Shown here: positions 15,338-24,399 of the stretch, one piece after another | How positions within the stretch are numbered: the first letter of the stretch is position 1 | Layout of the letters: the number at the start of each line of letters is the position of its first letter | From: Armatimonadota bacterium | Lineage (GTDB): Bacteria; Armatimonadota; Chthonomonadetes; Chthonomonadales; CAJBBX01 | Direction: 5' to 3' | Length of the DNA stretch: 34,851 bases | Assembly (NCBI GenBank): GCA_026392115.1 | Contig: JAPLCQ010000068.1 | Coordinates: 1-34,851 of the forward strand | Program-made: the position numbers and the translations under genes | Notes under the pieces: model-generated | The model's input: only the letters and a program-made list of their open reading frames with translations | Told to the model about the DNA's origin: nothing | Database searches by the model: none

Positions 15338-17877
15338 CGCGCGGCTCCCTTCCGGCGGAGCAGCGTGTCCGACGTGACCGCCAGCAGGATGAGCAGGCCG
15401 ACGAAGAGGTTCTGCCAGAAGGAGCTGACCGCCAGCAGCACCAGGGCGTTGTAGACCATGGCCACGAGGAACGCGCCGAGGAGGCCGCCCAGGGCGGAGC
15501 CGCGCCCGCCCATGATGTTCGTGCCGCCGATGACGGCCGCGGCGATGGCCTTCATCTCCATCCCCTCGCCGGTGTTGGCCTGCACGCTGCCGTAGTAGGC
15601 CGTGTCCAGCACCGCCGTGAGGCCCACCAGGAGGCCCGAGACGCCGAAGACGAAGAGCGTGAGCCGCGCCTTGGAGAGGCCGATGAGCCGGGCGGCGGTC
15701 TCGGAGCCGCCCAGCGCCAGCACGCGGCGACCCGCAAGCGTCCGCGTGAGGACCAGGTGCGCCACGAAGGTGATGACGAGGACGTAGATCACGACCTTGG
15801 GCACGCCCAGGAGGTTGCCGTCGGCCAGCATGCGGTAGGCGTGGGGCAACTCCTGGATGTCCTTGCCGCCGGTGAAGGTGACGAGCAGGCCCCGGTAGAT
15901 GCTGATCCCCGCCAGCGTGACGATGATCGGATGGATGCGCGCCAGGAGGGACGTGGCGGCGTTCAGGGCGCCGGCGGCACAGCCGAGGCCCATGGCCAGC
16001 CCCAGGCAGAGCGCCGGCGGCGCGCCTCCCCTGGCGGCCGTGGCGGCCACGGCGCTGCATAGCCCCAGCACGGAGCCCACGGAGATGTCGATGCCGCCCG
16101 CGCAGATGATCAGGATGGCGCCCTGGGCCACGATCGCCGGCATGGCGGCGTTGGCCAGGATGTCGACGAGGTTCTGCCGGGTGGCGAACTCGCCGGGCTT
16201 CAGCGCGGTCATGACAACGGCCAGCGCAACGATGAACGCGACGATCCCCAACTCGCGCATGGCGGGCAGGCGGCCGCCCTTGGCCGCGGTATCGCCGCCG
16301 GTGGCACTGCCGTTGGTGCCTCTGCCGTCGGTGGCTCTGCCGTTGGTGGCTCGGGCCTCCGTGCCCGAGTCCGCCCCCGATGCCCGAGGCACCGCCGCCG
16401 ATGCAATGGCCTTCTCCCCATCCTTCACCGGGTCGAATGTGCCGGTGATGCGCCCCTGCGACATGGTGGAGACCCGGTCGCTGAGGGCCATGACCTCGGG
16501 CAGGTCCGACGAGATCAGCAGCACCGCCGTGCCCGCCCTCGCCAGGTCGCGGATGAGGCGGTGGATCTCGGCCTTGGCGCCCACGTCGACGCCGCGCGTG
16601 GGCTCGTCGAGGATCAGCACCTTGGGGTTCGTGGCGCTCCACCGACCGAAGACGACCTTCTGCTGGTTGCCGCCGCTGAGCGTGCCGATGGCCTGCTCCA
16701 TGGAGGTGGAGCGGACGCGCATCTCGTCGATGATGGACCGGGTCTGCTCACGCTCCCGCCCGCCGCGCACCAGGCCGAAGCGGCTGAGGCGGCGCAGGAT
16801 GGCCACGCTGGCGTTGGTGCGAAGCGGGTGCGTGCGGAAGACGCCCTGCACCAGCCGGTCCTCGGGCAGGTAGGCCAGCCCGGCGTCCACTGCCTCGCGC
16901 GGGGAGCCCGCCCGCAGCGGCGCGCCGTCGATGGTGGCCGAACCCGCGGCCAGCGGCTCCAACCCGAAGAGGGCCTGCGCCAGTTCGCTCCGCCCGGCGC
17001 CCACGAAGCCGTAGAGGCCCAGCACCTCGCCGGCCCGCACCTGCAGCGAGACATCGCGGAAGGCGCCGCCCGACCCGCTCGCGCCCGTCACCTCCAGCCG
17101 CACCTCGCCCTCGGAGCCGCCGCGCGGTCCGGTCTCCAGGTGCATCTCCCGGCCCACCATGGCGGCGACGAGCGAGTCCACGGTGCAGTCGCCGGCCGGG
17201 CGCGTCTCGACGGTATGCCCGTCGCGCATCACCGTGATGCGGTCGCAGATCTCCAGCACCTCGTCCAGCCGGTGGCTCACGTAGACGATGCCCACCCCGG
17301 CGTCGCGGAGGCGGCGGACCTGTTCGAAGAGGTGGGCCGACTCGTTCTGGGTCAGCGACGCGGTGGGCTCGTCGAGGAAAAGCACGCGGGCCGCGCCCCC
17401 ACCCACGGCGGCGGCGATCTCGGCCATCATGCGGCGGGCCACGGTGAGGCCGCCGGCCTGGCGCCGCACGTCCAGCTCCTCGCCCAGCACGCCCGCCATG
17501 CGCTCGGCCTCGCGGTACGTTCCGGGCCAGTCGATGAGCCCCGCCGGTCCGCGCACGAGACCGCGGGCGAGCAGCATGTTTTCGGCGATGGAGAGTTGGG
17601 AGAAGAGGTCGGCCTCCTGGTGCACCACGGAGATGCCCAGCTTCGCGGCGTCCGGCGGGCTTCCGAGCCGCACGGCCTCGCCGGCGACCTCCATGACGCC
17701 GCCGTCGGGCCGGAATAGGCCGGTGGCGATGTTGATCAGGGTGCTCTTGCCGGCGCCGTTCTCGCCCACGAGGCCGTGGACCTCGCCGGGAAGGACCCGC
17801 AGGGATGCGCGGCGAAGGGCCGGCGCACCCCCGAAGCTCATGTCGATATCGGTCAGGGTGAGGATCGGAGGTTCCAT
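15334..17877 (-). CDS. sugar ABC importer: tandem ATPase fused to permease
   Basis: The 847-residue protein joins an RbsA-like double ATPase (about 1-490) to an RbsC-like permease (about 536-847). ATPase 1 has Walker A GENGAGKST (38-46) and Walker B VLFLDEPTASL. ATPase 2 has the family's usual degenerate P-loop GFVGAGRSE, the signature LSGGNQQKV and VLILDEPTRGVDVGAK. The permease half has ILIICAGGIDISVGSVLGLC and EMKAIAAAVIGGTNIMGG. These two functions are normally separate genes. The linker (about 495-535) consists of Asn-Gly/Thr pentapeptide repeats plus residues encoded by a dispersed palindrome (16348-16372). The gene leads the importer operon and is followed by the second permease and the binding protein. 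Confidence 0.9.
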   Translation of the reverse strand: MEPPILTLTDIDMSFGGAPALRRASLRVLPGEVHGLVGENGAGKSTLINIATGLFRPDGGVMEVAGEAVRLGSPPDAAKLGISVVHQEADLFSQLSIAENMLLARGLVRGPAGLIDWPGTYREAERMAGVLGEELDVRRQAGGLTVARRMMAEIAAAVGGGAARVLFLDEPTASLTQNESAHLFEQVRRLRDAGVGIVYVSHRLDEVLEICDRITVMRDGHTVETRPAGDCTVDSLVAAMVGREMHLETGPRGGSEGEVRLEVTGASGSGGAFRDVSLQVRAGEVLGLYGFVGAGRSELAQALFGLEPLAAGSATIDGAPLRAGSPREAVDAGLAYLPEDRLVQGVFRTHPLRTNASVAILRRLSRFGLVRGGREREQTRSIIDEMRVRSTSMEQAIGTLSGGNQQKVVFGRWSATNPKVLILDEPTRGVDVGAKAEIHRLIRDLARAGTAVLLISSDLPEVMALSDRVSTMSQGRITGTFDPVKDGEKAIASAAVPRASGADSGTEARATNGRATDGRGTNGSATGGDTAAKGGRLPAMRELGIVAFIVALAVVMTALKPGEFATRQNLVDILANAAMPAIVAQGAILIICAGGIDISVGSVLGLCSAVAATAARGGAPPALCLGLAMGLGCAAGALNAATSLLARIHPIIVTLAGISIYRGLLVTFTGGKDIQELPHAYRMLADGNLLGVPKVVIYVLVITFVAHLVLTRTLAGRRVLALGGSETAARLIGLSKARLTLFVFGVSGLLVGLTAVLDTAYYGSVQANTGEGMEMKAIAAAVIGGTNIMGGRGSALGGLLGAFLVAMVYNALVLLAVSSFWQNLFVGLLILLAVTSDTLLRRKGAAR
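16302..16372. repeat. in-frame 15-base repeats plus palindrome copy 2 in the ABC linker
   Basis: Four degenerate 15-base units code (on the minus strand) for ATNGR, ATDGR, GTNGS and ATGG. They run directly into the palindrome GGCTCGGGCCTCCGTGCCCG (from 16348), the same as at 13178 and 18011. The total length keeps the ATPase and permease in one frame. The repeat apparently inserted into, or created, the protein linker. Confidence 0.8.
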
Positions 17878-18010
17878 TACACCGTTAACGATTCGAGACG
17901 GAGATCGGCGAATCCTGCCGATGGCTGGGCCCGGCGGAGCAGGCTGGGCAGGTAGCGGACGGTTGGCCGGGTCCCATGCCGGACACGGCCCGGCGCACGC
18001 CCGCCGCGGC

Positions 18011-18070
18011 GGACTCGGGCACTGAGGCCCGAGCCACCAACGGCGGTGCGGAGGCCCGAGCCACCAACGG
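18011..18070. repeat. dispersed CTCGGGC palindrome, copy 3, with a partial second unit
   Basis: GGACTCGGGCACTGAGGCCC followed by GAGCCACCAACGGC is the reverse orientation of copies 1 and 2. A second partial unit (GAGGCCCGAGCCACCAACGG, 18051-18070) follows 40 bases later, so the repeat has a tandem form. It lies between the start of the ABC operon (17877) and the end of the M16 gene (18090). Confidence 0.85.
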
Positions 18071-18089
18071 CGGCGCGGACGACGACCGG

Positions 18090-19580
18090 CTACGGACCCC
18101 GGCGGCCTCCGCCCGGGCCCGCCGGCGTGCTGAGTTGCGCGGCGTCCACCACCTCCACCGGGCCCAGCTTGGCCAGGCCGGCCTCAATCTGGGAGCGCTC
18201 GCCCACGGCGAAGATCTGGACGCGGCCCTTGCCCAGATAGGTCCGGGCCACACGCTGGATGTCGGCGGGCGTGACGGCCTGGACCTTGGCCGGATAGGTA
18301 TCCCAGTAGTTGGCGGGGAGGCCGTTGTTCACCAGCTCCAGCGAGCGGCCGAGGATGCCGTCGGGGCTCTCCAGGGTCAGCGCGAAGCCGCCCACGATGC
18401 TCGTCTTGGCCTGCGCCAGCTCCTTGTCGCTCACGGGCTCGTCCTGGAGGCGGGCGAACTCGTTGAGGAACTCCTGCGCGGCCGGGGCGGTGACCTCGGT
18501 GCGAACGCTGGCGCTGGCGGTCCAGGTTCCGGTGTACTGGGTGGCGCCGAGCGAGGAGTAGGCCCCGTAGGTGTATCCCTTGCGCTCGCGGATGTTCTGG
18601 AAGAGGCGCGCGGCCGAACCGCCGCCGAGGATGCGGTTTGCCAGCACCAGCGGCACGTAGTCCGGGTGGTTCCGGGCGATGGCGATGTTGCCGAAGCCCA
18701 GGACGGTCTGGGTGGAGCCGGGGCGGTCGACCAGGTAGACGGTGGTCTTCTCCTTCGGCGCCACGGTGATGGAGGGCGGCGCCGGCGTGGCGTCGGCGGG
18801 TTTCCAGTCGGCCAGGGCCTTCTCCAGCTTACGCTTAAGCTCGCCGGCGCGGATGTCGCCGGTGACCCCCAGGATGGCGCCGCCGGGGCGGTAGAACCCC
18901 GCGTGGTACGCCACGATGTCGTCCCGCTTGATGGCCCGCAGCTCCTCGGGCTTGGGCGCCACGCGCTGGAGCGGCGTGCCCTTGTAGAAGACGCGCGCCT
19001 GCAGTCCCGTCATGAGGCCCGTCGGGTTGCTGCGCCGCTGGCCGCTCTGGGACCGCTCGTTCTGCTGGAAGCGGTCCAGCCGCTCCTGCGGGAAGGCCGG
19101 ATGCAGCAGCGCGTCGGCCAGGAGGCCGATGATCACATCGGTGTTCTCGGAGAGGCCGGAGCAACTCACGGAGGCCTGGATGGGACCGGACGAGGCCCCG
19201 AGCTGTAGGCCGAGGCCCTCGGTGAGGTCGGCCAGTTGCTTGCTGTCGCGGTTGCCCACGGCCTCGGTGAGCATGGAGGCGGTGACGGAGGCAACGCCGG
19301 GCTTGGGCTCATAGAACCCGCCGGCCCGCAGGCTGATGTTGAGGCGGATCGACGGCGTGCGGTGGTCCTCGAGCAGGTAGACGGCCAGTCCGTTGGCCAG
19401 CTTGAACGACCTGGGCTTGGGAAAGCGGACCCGGAGCACCTCGCGCGCCACCGGCGCCTTGCCCTTGATGATGGCTCCGGCGGCCTCCTGTCCGGCCTCG
19501 GGGGCATCCTGGCCCATGACCGGCAGGGCGAGCGCGGTCAGCCCCGCGAGGGCGCCGGCCCTCAGCAGCATTCGGTTCAT
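18090..19580 (-). CDS. M16 family protein lacking the zinc motif (partner subunit)
   Basis: The 496-residue protein starts at ATG 19580, one base after the stop of the upstream M16 gene. It has a signal peptide (GALAGLTALALPVMGQ) and the two-lobed M16 fold: FKLANGLAVYLLEDHRTPSI at the start, and YVPLVLANRILGGGSAARLF and ERKGYTYGAYSSL in the C-terminal lobe. Where an active member has HxxEH, this one reads MLTEAVGNRD, so it cannot bind zinc in the usual way. In M16B pairs one subunit is catalytic and the other shapes the chamber and holds peptide, and this gene fits the second role. It probably works in the periplasm with the 19582-20997 product. Confidence 0.85.
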   Translation of the reverse strand: MNRMLLRAGALAGLTALALPVMGQDAPEAGQEAAGAIIKGKAPVAREVLRVRFPKPRSFKLANGLAVYLLEDHRTPSIRLNISLRAGGFYEPKPGVASVTASMLTEAVGNRDSKQLADLTEGLGLQLGASSGPIQASVSCSGLSENTDVIIGLLADALLHPAFPQERLDRFQQNERSQSGQRRSNPTGLMTGLQARVFYKGTPLQRVAPKPEELRAIKRDDIVAYHAGFYRPGGAILGVTGDIRAGELKRKLEKALADWKPADATPAPPSITVAPKEKTTVYLVDRPGSTQTVLGFGNIAIARNHPDYVPLVLANRILGGGSAARLFQNIRERKGYTYGAYSSLGATQYTGTWTASASVRTEVTAPAAQEFLNEFARLQDEPVSDKELAQAKTSIVGGFALTLESPDGILGRSLELVNNGLPANYWDTYPAKVQAVTPADIQRVARTYLGKGRVQIFAVGERSQIEAGLAKLGPVEVVDAAQLSTPAGPGGGRRGP

Positions 19581-19581
19581 A

Positions 19582-20997
19582 TCAGCGCTCCTCGCCGGCC
19601 GAAGTGTAGAAGCCCATATCGGTCTCCTCTTCGGGCGTGCAGATCAGGACGACGCGGTTCTCCTTCCGCAGGTACTGCTGCGCCACGCGCTGCAGGTCGG
19701 CGGCCGTGACCGCCTCGGCGCGCGCCAGCGCCGTGTTCATGCGGCCCGGATCGTTGTAGAAGATGGCGTTCTGCGAGAGGGCGTTGGCGCGGCCCATGGC
19801 GGTCTGCGTTCCACCGCCCCCGCCGCGGAAGCCCCCGCCGCCGATGGCCGACGCGCGGGCCTGCGCCTTGGCTTTGGCCACTTCGTCCTCGGTGACGCCC
19901 TCTTTCTGCACCCGCGCCAACTCCGCCTCCCAGGCGGCCTCGACCTTGGCGGTCGAGGCGTTGGCGGCGAGCGTGGCCGAGAAGCTGAAGAGCCCCGGCC
20001 CCCGGCCGGCGAAGCCGCCCGCCGATGCGCTCATCGCCAGCCGCTTCTCGACGATGGCGGTGTAAAGGCGGCCCGAGCGTCCGCGGCTGAGGATGCCGCC
20101 GAGCATCTGCAGGGCCGGCGCGTCGGGATGGTCGCCCGTGACGGTTCGGTAGGCCGCCTCGAAGCGGGTGGTGCGGGCCAGCGGGTCGGTCATGGTCTGG
20201 CGCTTCTCGCCGCCGAGCGGCTTCTCGGCGATCTCCGGCGCGGGCGGCGCGGCGCCGGCTGGGATGGTGCCGAAGTACTTCTCCACCTTCTTGCGGGCGG
20301 CCGCCATGTCGAAGTCGCCCACCACGGCCAGCGCGGCGTTGTTGGGCGCATAGTAGGTTCGGAAGAAGGTGCGAACGTCGTCCAGAGTGGCGGCGTTCAA
20401 GTCCTCCATGGAGCCGATGGTGCTGTGCTGGTAGCCGAAGCTGGTGTAGGCGAGCCGGCTCATGGTCTCGGACATCTGGCCGAAGGGCTGGTTGTCGTAG
20501 CTCTGCCGCCGCTCCTCCTTGACCACCAGGCGCTGGTTGTCGAGGTTCGCCTGGCTCACGTCCAACGAGCGCATACGATCGGCCTCGAGGAACAGGGCCA
20601 GGTCGAGCTGGTTGGCCGGGACGGCCTCGTAGTAGTTGGTCCGCTCCTGGTTCGTGCTGCCGTTCAGGGTGCCGCCGATCTCCTGGACGACCTGCATGTG
20701 CTCGCCGCGGCCCACGTTCTCGGAGCCCTGGAACATCATGTGCTCGAAGAGGTGCGCGAAGCCGGTTCGGCCGGGCCGCTCGTTGCGGGAGCCCACGTCA
20801 TATGTGACGCTGACTGCCACCACGGGCGCGGAACGGTCCGGGCTGAGGATGACGCGGAGGCCGTTGGCCAACCGGTAGGCGGTGTACTTGATCTGCGGGA
20901 CCCGGGCGCGCTTGGGCGCGGCGCCGGAGGGCGGCGAGGCGAACCCCACCGCGGCGGCCGCAAGCGCGGCCACCCACAATCGCGAGGAGTTTGGCAT
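19582..20997 (-). CDS. M16 zinc metallopeptidase (catalytic subunit)
   Basis: The 471-residue reading starts at ATG 20997, with GAGAGG seven bases before it; the frame is open 25 codons further but without support. A signal peptide (LWVAALAAAAVGFASPPSGA) precedes the inverted zinc motif HLFEH (His82, Glu85, His86). The third ligand is probably Glu161 or Glu162 in VVKEERRQSYDN, at the usual distance of about 76 residues. The C-terminal lobe has the binding segment FYNDPGRMNTALARAEAVT. This is an M16B-type peptidase degrading peptides in a closed chamber, coupled to the downstream zinc-less partner (one-base gap). It is likely periplasmic. Confidence 0.9.
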   Translation of the reverse strand: MPNSSRLWVAALAAAAVGFASPPSGAAPKRARVPQIKYTAYRLANGLRVILSPDRSAPVVAVSVTYDVGSRNERPGRTGFAHLFEHMMFQGSENVGRGEHMQVVQEIGGTLNGSTNQERTNYYEAVPANQLDLALFLEADRMRSLDVSQANLDNQRLVVKEERRQSYDNQPFGQMSETMSRLAYTSFGYQHSTIGSMEDLNAATLDDVRTFFRTYYAPNNAALAVVGDFDMAAARKKVEKYFGTIPAGAAPPAPEIAEKPLGGEKRQTMTDPLARTTRFEAAYRTVTGDHPDAPALQMLGGILSRGRSGRLYTAIVEKRLAMSASAGGFAGRGPGLFSFSATLAANASTAKVEAAWEAELARVQKEGVTEDEVAKAKAQARASAIGGGGFRGGGGGTQTAMGRANALSQNAIFYNDPGRMNTALARAEAVTAADLQRVAQQYLRKENRVVLICTPEEETDMGFYTSAGEER

Positions 20998-21068
20998 GGG
21001 ACCTCTCAGGAGAGTGATATCACTGCACAAGCGTAGACGGCCCGTACGGCTTGCCGCAACCGGGCCGA

Positions 21069-22262
21069 TCACGACGCGCCCTCGGCGGCCTCGCGGGCGG
21101 CGACCGCCCAGGCCGCCAGGCGCCCGCCGCGACCGCCCACGGTCTCTATGTCACAGAGCTTCAGCACATGCCGCGAGCCGCGCATGGCGGTCGCCAGGCG
21201 CGCCAGATCGGTTCGGACGGCGCCGAAGTCCTCTTCGAAGAGCACCTGCGTGGGGTGCGAGTGGGCCTCATAGGCGCATCGGTCACCCAGGGCCGCCAGT
21301 ACGGGCTCCGGCGGCGTCCATGGGCCGATGTGGAAGAGCCGGAGGTTGGGCAGACGGCCGATGATGCGCGCCTTGCGGGAGAGGTCCTCGCAGCCGTGGT
21401 AGTAGACCTTGCCGAAGAGGCCGGCCACTCGCGCGTTGTAGGGCTGCACGAACTCCTCGTACATGCCGGGAGAGAGCGACGCCGCGCTCTGGGCGTGGAC
21501 GTAGGCCCAGCAGTGGCGCAGGCGGGGCTGCGCGGGGAGTTCGTCGTGGTACATGTGGATCGTGAGCCCCGCCTCGGGGTCGGCGTCGCCAGCGGCTTCG
21601 CGGCCGCGGTGGTAGGCGACGATACCCGACGTGGCGATCTCCATCAGGTCATGCACCAGGGCGGGCTCGTCAACCACGTCGAAGAGGAGGGCGTCCATGC
21701 CGCGCATGCGGACGACCCACTCGAAGGGGCCGAAGTGCGCCTCGTCGTGGTGGACCCTGACGGGCAACGCGCCGCCGATCAGTTCGGCGGCCTCGGCGAT
21801 GAGCCGGTCGGCCTCGGCGCGGTCGATTCGGTAGCGCGGCGGGCGCAGGCGCGGCAGGTCCTGGCGGCCTCCGATGGGCGGGATGGGCTTGGTGGCGCCG
21901 GGCGCGTCGGACCGGCGGCTGGGCAGGTCGATGCCCCAGAGCGGCCCCGAGCCGGGCAGCGGCGGCGCCCCGAGCCAGACGGTGGGGAGCGCGGGCTCGT
22001 CGTCCGGGATATTGCGCGCCTTCCAGAGCCGAGCCCGGAGCTGCACCTCGATGGCGCGCTCCAGGCCGCCGGGACTGACGACGGCGCCCTCGGGGGCCAG
22101 TTCGCGCTCCCAGACGTGGGTGTACATGGCGTAGCTGACCAGCGGCCGCGCCGCCCGAAGCGAGTGGAGATCCGCCCAGAGGCGGCGGCGCGCCAACTGC
22201 TCGGGAGAAGCGGCCAGGGCCGCCACCTCGGCGGCAAGGTCGGCGAGCATCGGGTTGGGCAT
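21069..22262 (-). CDS. uroporphyrinogen-decarboxylase-like protein (URO-D/methyltransferase superfamily)
   Basis: The 397-residue protein starts at ATG 22262 after AGGAG. It is cytoplasmic, with no signal. Barrel features include DEAHFGPFEWVVRMRGMDAL, followed by ALVHDLMEIATSGIVAYHRG, a histidine-rich strand (LTIHMYHDELP) and the late segment VYYHGCEDLSRK, whose His-x-Cys could bind metal as in cobalamin methyltransferases of the MtaA/CmuA type. It is too divergent and too long to be the haem enzyme HemE, and no haem genes are nearby. A second member of the same superfamily lies at 26112-27335. Such proteins recur in sugar-utilisation regions of these bacteria, but no substrate can be read from the sequence. 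Confidence 0.7.
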   Translation of the reverse strand: MPNPMLADLAAEVAALAASPEQLARRRLWADLHSLRAARPLVSYAMYTHVWERELAPEGAVVSPGGLERAIEVQLRARLWKARNIPDDEPALPTVWLGAPPLPGSGPLWGIDLPSRRSDAPGATKPIPPIGGRQDLPRLRPPRYRIDRAEADRLIAEAAELIGGALPVRVHHDEAHFGPFEWVVRMRGMDALLFDVVDEPALVHDLMEIATSGIVAYHRGREAAGDADPEAGLTIHMYHDELPAQPRLRHCWAYVHAQSAASLSPGMYEEFVQPYNARVAGLFGKVYYHGCEDLSRKARIIGRLPNLRLFHIGPWTPPEPVLAALGDRCAYEAHSHPTQVLFEEDFGAVRTDLARLATAMRGSRHVLKLCDIETVGGRGGRLAAWAVAAREAAEGAS

Positions 22263-22392
22263 CGGGCGCTCCTCTCCGCGGCCGCCTGCCGGCGCGGAGG
22301 AACCGGCGGCCTCCGCGCCGAACCTCCCGCCGTATGCGCGCCTTCAGCATACCCACGGCCCGATGCGTACGGACCTGTGATGAGGAGTTGGC

Positions 22393-24399
22393 ATGTCCCC
22401 TATCCGACGTGGCGTGACCGCCGTGCTTGCGGCGGGCGCCGTGAACCCGGTCCTCCCGGCTCGCTGGCCCATCCCGCCCGCGCGCCGGCAGGCCATCGAC
22501 TACGCCCTGCCCGCCCGTGCCGACGCCTGGCTGCGCCACCCGATCCTGGGCGATCCGAGCTTCGACTCGTTCGTGCGGGAGCCGGGCAACCCCATCGTCC
22601 GCGGCTCCGAGCCCTTCAAGTGGCCGGTGAACGTCTCCCTGCTGGAGGACCCGATCTCCGGCAACCGCTATGCCTACGTGGGCTACTATCTGGAGGGCTA
22701 CGCCTTCGGCGCGGGCCTGCCCGTCACGCACTGCCGCGTCCACAAGTCCACGGACCAGGGCAGGACGTGGACCGAGGTGGGGCCCGTCTTCGACGACCCG
22801 GGCTTCAAGTTCGAGGGCGATGAGTTCGCCCCGACCATCGCGCCCGACGTGCAGGTGGTCTACCACGGCGGCCGCTACCACATGAGCTTCGACTGGTGTA
22901 CCTCCAACACCACCTGGGCCAACGCCTCCGCGCCTTCGGGCGGCGCCGACAGCGGGCTGGCCTACGCCTGGGCGGACCGGCCGGAAGGCCCCTTCCACCG
23001 CGCGCCGAGGCCCATCCTCCGCACCTCCGAGGTGCAGAAGTGGAACAACCACTCGTCGCGCTACCACCGGGCCTACGCCACCTCGCTCATCCGCCGGAAG
23101 AACGACTGGCTGGTGCTGGCCGACCTCGATTCCGGCGCCCACTTCGCCTGGGGGCAGGTGGCGGTTACGGCGGCCGACCCCATGGGCCGCTGGTCCGAGC
23201 CGGTGATGGTGGCGGGCCTTGAGGGCGACACCTACTATCCCGCCCCCGTGGAGGCCTTCCCCAGCTTCGTGCATGGCGGCTATGTCTATGACCCGCGCAC
23301 GTCGGTGGGGGCCAACCGCAACTTCCAGCTCATCATGCGGGCGCCCATCGAGCAGGCGCACAAGCCCGAGGCCTGGTCGGTCTATCAGCACGGCTCCTTC
23401 TGGCACGCCGAGCCCGTGGCGCACGAGGCGTTCGGCATCTGGGGCCAGGCGCCGTCGGCGCAGGTGGCGGACGGGCGGCTGGACCTCCTCTTCCCGTCGC
23501 GCCACGCCGAGGGCGGCGTCGGGACCATCAACGCGGCCACGCGTCCTTGGGACAAGCCCATGCGGCCGCGCGGCTTCACGCTGACCGCCCACTCGGGACG
23601 GAGCCTCACGGTGACCCGAACCACCTACGGGCCCTTCGAGCTGGACGCCGACCTGAAGCTGGCCTACGGCGCCGCAAGGCTGGCCTGGGGCTACCAGGCG
23701 CCGCTGGCCACGGAGGGACGGGCCGACGGCAAGCCCGCGCCGGTGGCCTGGACCCGCCACGCCGGTCTGGAACTGACGCGGACCGGCTGGCGCGTGCTGA
23801 CCGCGGGGGAACGGCCGGAGCCCGCCGTGATGGCGCAGGGCGCTCTGCCGGATGCCGCCGCCCGCAAGGTCCGCATCACCTTCGCCGCCGGGCGGACCGC
23901 CGTGGCGCTGGACGGCAAGCGCGTCTGGTCGGGCTTCGTGGACGCGGCGCCGGGACCCCTGGCCCTGCTGCTGGAGCCGGGCACGCACCTGACGGTGGAC
24001 CGCTTCGCCGTGACGGGCGCGCCAAGGCCCGCCACGCAGGTCTGGCTCGCCTCCGAGGCCGTGGCGGGTTCGGGCATCGCCGAGGGCTCGTACGACGCGG
24101 CTCGGGGCCCCATGTGGCATCTGGGCCAGGGAGCCGTCTGCCGGACGCCCGGGGAACGGGCCAAGTGGAACTTCCGGGGCCGAGGCTTCCGGCTCTGGGC
24201 GCCGCGCGGGCCGGAGTACGGTACCGTAACGGTGCTGCTCGACGGCAAGCGGATCGCTTCCGTGGACCTGCGAGCCGATACCGAAACGGCGTCGTCCCTC
24301 GCGCTCTCTCGCGCCGGGCTGGAAGACGGCTTCCACGCCCTCGTCCTGCAGGCCGATGACCGGCCGCTGCCACTCGATTGCCTGGAGGCCCTCCAATGA
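22393..24399 (+). CDS. five-bladed beta-propeller glycosidase-like protein with C-terminal jelly-roll module
   Basis: The 668-residue protein starts at ATG 22393 (AGGAG at 22383). The N-terminus has a weak export signal (VTAVLAAGAVNPVLPARW). Residues 70-390 repeat a propeller pattern: NVSLLEDPISGNRYAYVGYY, CRVHKSTDQGRTWTEVGPVF, PTIAPDVQVVYHGGRYHMSF, SGLAYAWADRPEGPFHRAP. These look like blades of GH43/GH32-type or sialidase-like folds. The middle (about 400-540) is LamG/GH32C-like beta-sandwich (FELDADLKLAYGAARLAW), and the last 90 residues form a small carbohydrate-binding-like domain (WNFRGRGFRLWAPRGPEYG). The catalytic triad was not fixed. It overlaps the next gene as ATGA, so translation is coupled. 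Confidence 0.6.
   Translation: MSPIRRGVTAVLAAGAVNPVLPARWPIPPARRQAIDYALPARADAWLRHPILGDPSFDSFVREPGNPIVRGSEPFKWPVNVSLLEDPISGNRYAYVGYYLEGYAFGAGLPVTHCRVHKSTDQGRTWTEVGPVFDDPGFKFEGDEFAPTIAPDVQVVYHGGRYHMSFDWCTSNTTWANASAPSGGADSGLAYAWADRPEGPFHRAPRPILRTSEVQKWNNHSSRYHRAYATSLIRRKNDWLVLADLDSGAHFAWGQVAVTAADPMGRWSEPVMVAGLEGDTYYPAPVEAFPSFVHGGYVYDPRTSVGANRNFQLIMRAPIEQAHKPEAWSVYQHGSFWHAEPVAHEAFGIWGQAPSAQVADGRLDLLFPSRHAEGGVGTINAATRPWDKPMRPRGFTLTAHSGRSLTVTRTTYGPFELDADLKLAYGAARLAWGYQAPLATEGRADGKPAPVAWTRHAGLELTRTGWRVLTAGERPEPAVMAQGALPDAAARKVRITFAAGRTAVALDGKRVWSGFVDAAPGPLALLLEPGTHLTVDRFAVTGAPRPATQVWLASEAVAGSGIAEGSYDAARGPMWHLGQGAVCRTPGERAKWNFRGRGFRLWAPRGPEYGTVTVLLDGKRIASVDLRADTETASSLALSRAGLEDGFHALVLQADDRPLPLDCLEALQ

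Noticed and set aside
15338-16642. 5' extension of the second permease frame
   Set aside because: The sequence is His/Gly/Arg-rich shadow of the fused ATPase-permease gene; ATG 15337 with ATGA overlap is the natural start.
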